Part shown: positions 7,836 to 11,266 of the stretch, piece by piece
How positions within the stretch are numbered: the stretch's first letter is position 1
How the letters are laid out: each line of letters starts with the position of its first letter
Source of the DNA: Rhodospirillales bacterium
Lineage (GTDB): Bacteria; Pseudomonadota; Alphaproteobacteria; Rhodospirillales; JADHTD01
Direction: 5' to 3'
Assembly (NCBI GenBank): GCA_016776525.1
Contig: JADHTD010000060.1
Coordinates: 1 to 11,266 of the forward strand
Length of the DNA: 11,266 nucleotides
The notes under the pieces: generated by a model
The model's input: only the letters and a program-made list of their open reading frames with translations
Databases searched by the model: none
What the model was told of the DNA's origin: nothing
Made by a program: the position numbers and the translations under genes

Positions 7836-7876
7836 TTTTTTGACATCGAGAACAGACCAAGAGGAGAACCCCACCA

Positions 7877-8269
7877 ATGCCCCGTTTTTTCAACCCGAAA
7901 GAGATGTGCCCGCCCTTCAATCCGTACAGTCAGGGGGCCGAGGTCAAAGCCGGATCCCGTATGGTCTATTTTGCCGGCCAGGTGGGCGCCGATATCGACG
8001 GTAAAGTTTCCGATAATTTCGAAGAGCAGATTACCCAGACCTACCGCAACATCGAAATCATCCTCAAGGAGGCCGGCATGGGGTTTGAGAACCTGGTCAA
8101 GGTCAACACCTACCTGTCGCGGCGGGAGGATGCGCCGAAAATGCGCGATATCCGCAAAGCCTTCCTGGGCGACCACAAACCGGCCCACACGCTGCTCTTT
8201 GTCAGCGGCTTTGCCTATGAGGAATTCCTCATCGAGGTGGAGGGCGTGGCGGCGGAAGACCCGGCTTAA
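7877..8269 (+). CDS. Rid family protein (YjgF/YER057c/UK114) lacking the RidA arginine
   Basis: This 130-residue soluble protein fits the trimeric Rid fold. Conserved parts include PYSQG at 16-20, the strand VYFAGQVG at 30-37, the helix FEEQITQTYRNIEIILKEAGM, the VKVNTYL strand at 74-80 and the closing IEVEGVA at 119-125. Archetypal RidA deaminates reactive enamine/imine intermediates and holds their carboxylate with Arg105; the aligned position here is His104 (PAHTLL against PARS in RidA). That places it outside the arginine-bearing RidA group, so classic enamine deaminase activity is doubtful. GAGGAG at 7861-7866 precedes the ATG by ten bases. Rid proteins often accompany catabolic hydrolases and transporters, as here with the TctAB permease upstream and the convergent amidohydrolase 11 bases downstream. 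A role with that hydrolase is inference. Confidence 0.9.
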   Translation: MPRFFNPKEMCPPFNPYSQGAEVKAGSRMVYFAGQVGADIDGKVSDNFEEQITQTYRNIEIILKEAGMGFENLVKVNTYLSRREDAPKMRDIRKAFLGDHKPAHTLLFVSGFAYEEFLIEVEGVAAEDPA

Positions 8270-8280
8270 AGCGCCGGTTC

Positions 8281-9648
8281 TTACATAACGGGCTGTTGGT
8301 ACCCGGCCAGTTCGAAGACGTGCTGGACGGCGGCGCCGAGCATCTGCTGTTTGCGGGCGATTTGGTCGGCAGGCATGCGCAACAGGCCGTTGCGTTTGAC
8401 GAAACTGCCGCCGATCATCACCGTATCGACGTTCGAGCGGTCGGCAAACAGGACCACGGCATTGATCGGATCGTGGACCGGTTGCAGACAGACATCGTCG
8501 ATTTTCAACAGCACCAGATCGGCTTTCTTACCCGGCGTCAGGGAACCGATGCGGTCTTCCATCTGCAAGGCCCGGGCGCCGGCGATGGTCGACCATTCGA
8601 GGGCCTCGCGCGGGCTGGTTGCCAGCTTTTCGAGGGGCATGTTGTCGTTGAGTTGTTCGCGGCAGTCGATGGCGTGCTGGAATTGCAGGGCGAAGCGCAT
8701 GGTGTGGAACATGTCGCCGGCCACGAAGACTTCCGTATCGGAACCCAGCGACGGCTGGTCGCCCAGCTTCTTGACCCGCCCGCTGAGCGGATCGGCCTTT
8801 GCCGACTGGGCCTCGACGGTCGGCGTCACGGTCACCGTCACCCCGTGGTCGATGAGCATCTTCAATTCGTCGTCGACCAGATAATTGCCGTGCACGATGT
8901 TATGGTCGGGCCCCAGCATGCCGGCCTCGGCGACCGGGTAGAAGCCTTCCTTGCAGATGCGGTTCTTGCGGTTCCAGGTGTGGGAACTGGAGACCAGGCC
9001 AAATTCCCGGGCCAGGGCGAAGTCATGCATCATCACCTCTTTGGTGGAATTTTCCGGGCCGAGGATGGCCATGCCCAGCGTCACCAGGGCGTCATCGTTG
9101 GCCAGCCGGCCTTTGCGCAGGCGTTCGATTTCGGAGCGGGGGTGGGGGATTTCCGAGAAGTGTTTCTCCCCTTCCTTTTTTTCCGGTTTCACCGTGCCGT
9201 GGGCAAAGAGGGCGCGGATGCCGGTTTCCTGCAAACCGTCGATGGCCCCATCGGTGTGTTCGGGGGTGGCGTTGACATGGCACCAGTCCATGATGGTCGT
9301 CGTACCGGCGCTCATTTGTCCGAGGGCGCCGATGACATTGCCCAGATAGGTGGCTTCCGGGGTGTATTTCATGGCGATGCCGCGGTGGATGTTCTTTTGG
9401 TAATCGACCGAGGTCCAGTTGCCGGCGATGCCCCGCAAACCGGCCTGCCAGGTATGGATGTGGGCGTTGATGAGGCCGGGAATGACGATCATACCGGTGG
9501 CATCGATGACCTCGGCGTCGGCGGCGTCGAGGCCGGGGCCGACCTCTAAAATCTTGTCGTCTCCGACCAGGATATCGCCGTCCGGGAAATCCCCCAGAGA
9601 CGGGTCCAGGGTGATGATCGTTGCGTTCTTTATGATTTTTTTGTTCAT
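8281..9648 (-). CDS. metal-dependent amidohydrolase, ATZ/TRZ-like (cytosine deaminase/chlorohydrolase superfamily)
   Basis: This 455-residue protein is probably a cytosolic hydrolase of an amide, amino or heterocyclic substrate. It has the N-terminal beta-sandwich strand (NATIITLD), then the TIM barrel starting IPGLINAHIH. Metal ligands are visible: His63 and His65 (HxH), His223 after strand 5, His253 after strand 6 and Asp304 after strand 8 (LGSD). The closing TPGKKADLVLL at 371-381 is typical. In the related deaminases strand 5 reads HxxE; here it is HTWN, with Asn226 in place of the glutamate. I chose ATG 9648 over the in-frame GTG at 9684 because homologues begin close to this strand and the candidate promoter would start transcription near 9686. 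It diverges from the TctC-like gene and converges on the Rid gene. The substrate is unknown. Confidence 0.9.
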   Translation of the reverse strand: MNKKIIKNATIITLDPSLGDFPDGDILVGDDKILEVGPGLDAADAEVIDATGMIVIPGLINAHIHTWQAGLRGIAGNWTSVDYQKNIHRGIAMKYTPEATYLGNVIGALGQMSAGTTTIMDWCHVNATPEHTDGAIDGLQETGIRALFAHGTVKPEKKEGEKHFSEIPHPRSEIERLRKGRLANDDALVTLGMAILGPENSTKEVMMHDFALAREFGLVSSSHTWNRKNRICKEGFYPVAEAGMLGPDHNIVHGNYLVDDELKMLIDHGVTVTVTPTVEAQSAKADPLSGRVKKLGDQPSLGSDTEVFVAGDMFHTMRFALQFQHAIDCREQLNDNMPLEKLATSPREALEWSTIAGARALQMEDRIGSLTPGKKADLVLLKIDDVCLQPVHDPINAVVLFADRSNVDTVMIGGSFVKRNGLLRMPADQIARKQQMLGAAVQHVFELAGYQQPVM

Positions 9649-9692
9649 GGCCGCTGCATCCCAAAGGCTGGCTTGAAAGGACACTGGTTCAC

Positions 9693-9721
9693 ATACTGAA
9701 ACGACTGTCCACCAGTTGCAA
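9693..9721 (-). promoter_or_regulatory. candidate promoter/operator of the amidohydrolase gene
   Basis: Read on the minus strand, TTGCAA (9721-9716) and CAGTAT (9698-9693) are 17 bases apart, placing a start near 9686 and a leader of about 38 bases before ATG 9648. The element continues to 9686 with TGAACC. It matches the region before the permease gene at 25 of 36 positions without gaps. The TTCA-N5-TGAA core (9688-9700 on the plus strand) covers the -10 box. Confidence 0.5.
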
Positions 9722-9744
9722 TGATAGCGCCGAATTGGTATAAA
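9716..9744 (+). promoter_or_regulatory. sigma-70-like promoter of the TctC-like gene
   Basis: TTGCAA (9716-9721) and TATAAA (9739-9744) have a 17-base spacer, matching four of six and five of six consensus bases. This is the best promoter match in the window. It predicts a start near 9751 and a leader of about 184 bases. Because TTGCAA is a palindrome, the same six bases can serve as the -35 box of the opposite-facing amidohydrolase promoter. Confidence 0.6.
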
Positions 9745-9746
9745 AA

Positions 9747-9797
9747 AAAGGTGGGGAGTTATTCAATAAATTCATAATCAGCCGGTAATCCCCCTTT
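9747..9797 (+). repeat. imperfect inverted repeat enclosing a TTATT/AATAA palindrome
   Basis: AAAGG-T-GGGG-A (9747-9757) pairs imperfectly with TCCCCCTTT (9789-9797). The loop contains the exact 11-base palindrome TTATT-C-AATAA (9759-9769). The structure starts at the predicted transcription start of the TctC-like gene, so it could be an operator or a 5' leader hairpin. No known riboswitch was recognised. Confidence 0.35.
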
Positions 9798-9842
9798 AAG
9801 CCGTTAAGCTGCACGGGTCCTCATTTAGCACGGCTTGGACCC
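9798..9842 (+). repeat. two interlaced inverted repeats in the TctC leader
   Basis: AAGCCGT (9798-9804) pairs with ACGGCTT (9830-9836). GGGTCC (9815-9820), lying in that loop, pairs with GGACCC (9837-9842), directly after the first stem. The two could alternate or form a pseudoknot in the RNA. Each repeat alone is short enough to arise by chance in a leader of this size. Confidence 0.3.
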
Positions 9843-9934
9843 TTGCAATCGAATCTAAAGTTATCCGAACGAGGCGTGATTCCGCTGGAACCGCCGACCA
9901 TAAAAAACCAATAACGCATAAGGGAGGTATAACG

Positions 9935-11056
9935 ATGAAGCGCATTCAGACACTGTTTATCGCTCTGACGGTTGCCGCTTTCGCCACAGCAGGATTGCTG
10001 CTGCCCTCGGAAGCCGTTGCCAAACCGTATTATGAAGGCAAAACCATCACCGTCGTCGTCGGTTTGGGACCGTCGTCGGGCGGCTCGACGCTGGCCCGTC
10101 TGCTCGGCAAGCACATGTCCCAACACATCGAAGGCAACCCCAAAGTCATTATCAAGAATATGCCCGGCGGCGCCCTCTTGAAGGCCCATAACTTTGTCCA
10201 CGCCAAGGCGCCCAAGGACGGCACGGTTATCTACTATGGCCCGCGCCAGCCCCTTGGCGAATTGATCGGCATGCCCGGCATGAACTTCAAGTATCTGGAT
10301 TTCACCGTATTGGGCGGGGTGCAGGTGGCCGATCTGGTCAATTACGCCCGCGTCGACACGCTGAAGGGCGGCCTCAAGAACGGCGCCGACCTGGTGAAGG
10401 CGCCGCTGGTCAAGTTCGGCGGCATCAGCCCCCGCACCATCCGGGTGCTCGCCTCCATCATCCAACTCGACATGCTGGGGGTGAAATTCCGGATGGTCCC
10501 CGGTTACCGCGGCAGCGGCAAACTGCGCGCCGCCGTGCAGAACAGCGAAGTGCACATGGGCAACGACGCCGCCCATGCCTATCTCAACCGGGTTGTGCCG
10601 ACCATGGTCAAGAATAGCATGGTCATCCCGGTTTGGCAGATTCCATCGATGAATGCCGCCGGCCAATTGGTGAAGAGCCCGCTGCTGCCGGGTATGCCGA
10701 GCTTCAGCGACGTCTACCGACAGGTCAAAGGCAAGGCGCCGTCCGGCATCAAGTGGGAAGGCATCAAGCATTTGGTTAAGTTCGGCCAATCGGTGCAGCA
10801 CATGTACTTCGGCCCTCCGGGCATGAACAAGGACGCCGCCGCCGCCTTCCGCAAAGCCTTCGTACCGGCCATGTCCAGCGCCGCCTATAAGGCCGACGCC
10901 CTGAAGACGGTGAAATACGTACCGGCCCCGGCCGACCATAAGCGGGCCCGGGAAGTGCTTTCCGCCAACAAGAAGACGCCGCCGGAAGTCGTTAAGTTCC
11001 TCAGCGACTACGTGGCCAAGCACTCGAAACCGAAAAAGAAAAAGATGAAGAAATAA
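9935..11056 (+). CDS. TctC/Bug-like periplasmic receptor of a tripartite tricarboxylate transporter
   Basis: This 373-residue exported protein is the likely substrate receptor for the TctA-TctB permease about 2 kb upstream. A signal peptide spans 1-29, with cleavage at AVA before KPYYEG. The mature start, with the strand ITVVVGLGPSSGGSTLARLLGKHM (38-61) and IIKNMPGGALLKAHNFV (72-88), follows the Bug-family pattern of an early ligand loop and a GG-containing second loop. VPGYRGSGKLRAAVQNSEV (188-206) corresponds to the family's second-lobe binding segment. At 373 residues it is longer than the usual 320 or so. It ends in an unusual lysine run, KPKKKKMKK at 365-373. AGGGAGGT at 9921-9928 gives a strong ribosome site six bases before the ATG. 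It has its own promoter and ends at a strong terminator. Family is fairly sure, partner and ligand are inferred. Confidence 0.87.
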   Translation: MKRIQTLFIALTVAAFATAGLLLPSEAVAKPYYEGKTITVVVGLGPSSGGSTLARLLGKHMSQHIEGNPKVIIKNMPGGALLKAHNFVHAKAPKDGTVIYYGPRQPLGELIGMPGMNFKYLDFTVLGGVQVADLVNYARVDTLKGGLKNGADLVKAPLVKFGGISPRTIRVLASIIQLDMLGVKFRMVPGYRGSGKLRAAVQNSEVHMGNDAAHAYLNRVVPTMVKNSMVIPVWQIPSMNAAGQLVKSPLLPGMPSFSDVYRQVKGKAPSGIKWEGIKHLVKFGQSVQHMYFGPPGMNKDAAAAFRKAFVPAMSSAAYKADALKTVKYVPAPADHKRAREVLSANKKTPPEVVKFLSDYVAKHSKPKKKKMKK

Positions 11057-11090
11057 GAGAGGCGCCCGGCGTCTCTTTCGAACAAGAGAA

Positions 11091-11124
11091 AAGGGGGCTC
11101 CCAAACCGGAGCCCCCTTATTTTA
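11091..11124. terminator. bidirectional intrinsic terminator
   Basis: A perfect 11-base-pair stem, AAGGGGGCTCC (11091-11101) with GGAGCCCCCTT (11108-11118), encloses a six-base loop. It is followed by ATTTTATT on the plus strand. On the minus strand the tail reads TTTTCTCTTG. It lies 34 bases after the TctC-like stop and between two convergent genes, so it can end both. Confidence 0.93.
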
Positions 11125-11138
11125 TTCCAGGTACGGTT

Positions 11139-11153
11139 GGGGGTGAGCCCCCC
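11139..11153 (-). repeat. small G5/C5 hairpin next to the amidase stop codon
   Basis: GGGGG (11139-11143) can pair with CCCCC (11149-11153) around a short loop, immediately downstream of the amidase stop on the minus strand. No T-run follows on that side. It is probably an accessory to the stronger terminator at 11091-11118 or chance. Confidence 0.3.
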
Positions 11154-11266
11154 TTAAAATTTAACGCACCGGGGGCCGAAGGTGCGGGCCAAATCGAGCA
11201 GCGCCTCATCGCCGCCCGCCCAACCGATGAACGACAGCCCGACCGGCACGCCGCCGGAAAGGGCCG
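11154..11266 (-). CDS. amidase-signature family hydrolase, C-terminal fragment (5' end outside window)
   Basis: On the minus strand the frame entering at 11266 stays open to a TAA at 11156-11154, giving 36 residues. The fragment SGGVPVGLSFIGWAGGDEALLDLARTF matches the closing part of amidase-signature enzymes, where G(L/V)PVGLSFIG is followed by a helix with a DE/LL pattern. These enzymes hydrolyse amides through a Ser-cisSer-Lys triad, which lies outside the window. The gene converges on the TctC-like gene across the shared terminator. It may belong to the same amide-using locus, but it could equally be an Asp/Glu-tRNA amidotransferase subunit A relative. The fragment is too short to decide. 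Confidence 0.75.
   Translation of the reverse strand, partial: ALSGGVPVGLSFIGWAGGDEALLDLARTFGPRCVKF

Noticed and set aside
7828..7841. TTTTTT-AA-TTTTTT at the permease stop as a frameshift site into the Rid gene
   Set aside because: A -1 shift, the frame of the Rid gene, meets TGA after three codons, and the +1 frame is not that of the Rid gene. The T-rich stretch has no strong preceding stem, so it is not a clear terminator either.
8261..8277. CCGGC / GCCGG dyad between the convergent Rid and amidohydrolase genes as a terminator
   Set aside because: Only five base pairs, overlapping the Rid stop codon, with no T-run on either strand.
8296..9549. 417-codon open frame on the plus strand opposite the amidohydrolase gene
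   Set aside because: The minus-strand frame carries all metal-ligand motifs of the amidohydrolase superfamily. The plus-strand product has no recognisable motif and reads as an antisense shadow.
9649..9684. in-frame GTG at 9684 as start of the amidohydrolase
   Set aside because: It lies almost at the predicted transcription start, lacks a ribosome site, and adds 12 residues that precede the usual first strand of the family.
9811..9836. two ACGG motifs in the TctC leader resembling a guanidine-II (mini-ykkC) riboswitch
   Set aside because: The motifs are not closed by the short stems that hold the ACGR loops in that riboswitch; flanking bases mismatch on both.

Overview
The window reads as a GC-rich alphaproteobacterial chromosome, most like the Rhodospirillales and their relatives. 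That placement rests on gene order and protein character, not on any marker gene, and I do not assign a genus. There are ten genes, two of them cut by the window edges. No rRNA, tRNA, CRISPR array or insertion sequence was seen. No stretch over 300 bases lacks a gene; the longest gap is about 286 bases (9649-9934).

The left half (1-4904, all +) is a housekeeping block: the SPOR-domain end of an RlpA-like protein, a D-alanyl-D-alanine carboxypeptidase (PBP5-like), thymidylate kinase (tmk), DNA polymerase III delta' (holB) and methionyl-tRNA synthetase (metG). This order is widespread in Alphaproteobacteria. tatD often follows metG there. Here an orphan periplasmic solute-binding protein (4905-5663) abuts the metG stop codon and starts at TTG.

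The right half (5664-11266) is an uptake and hydrolysis locus. A 679-residue fused TctA-TctB permease of the tripartite tricarboxylate transporter family is followed 41 bases later by a Rid-family protein. A metal-dependent amidohydrolase lies on the opposite strand and converges on the Rid gene. It diverges from a TctC/Bug-like periplasmic receptor. A strong bidirectional terminator then separates the receptor gene from the convergent 3' end of an amidase-signature hydrolase. A plausible reading is that the receptor and permease import an organic acid or amide-containing compound, which the amidohydrolase (perhaps also the amidase) cleaves while the Rid-like protein handles an intermediate. 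The substrate cannot be read from the sequence.

The most interesting signal is regulatory. A 36-base promoter/operator-like element upstream of the permease (5703-5738, +) recurs upstream of the amidohydrolase (9721-9686, -) at 25 of 36 positions, ungapped and facing its gene in both cases. This ties the two oppositely oriented units into one candidate regulon. Its TTGCAA core, a palindrome, also serves as the -35 of a good opposite-facing promoter for the receptor gene. Both enzymes also look divergent: the Rid protein has His where RidA has its substrate-binding Arg, and the amidohydrolase has Asn where the related deaminases have the HxxE glutamate.
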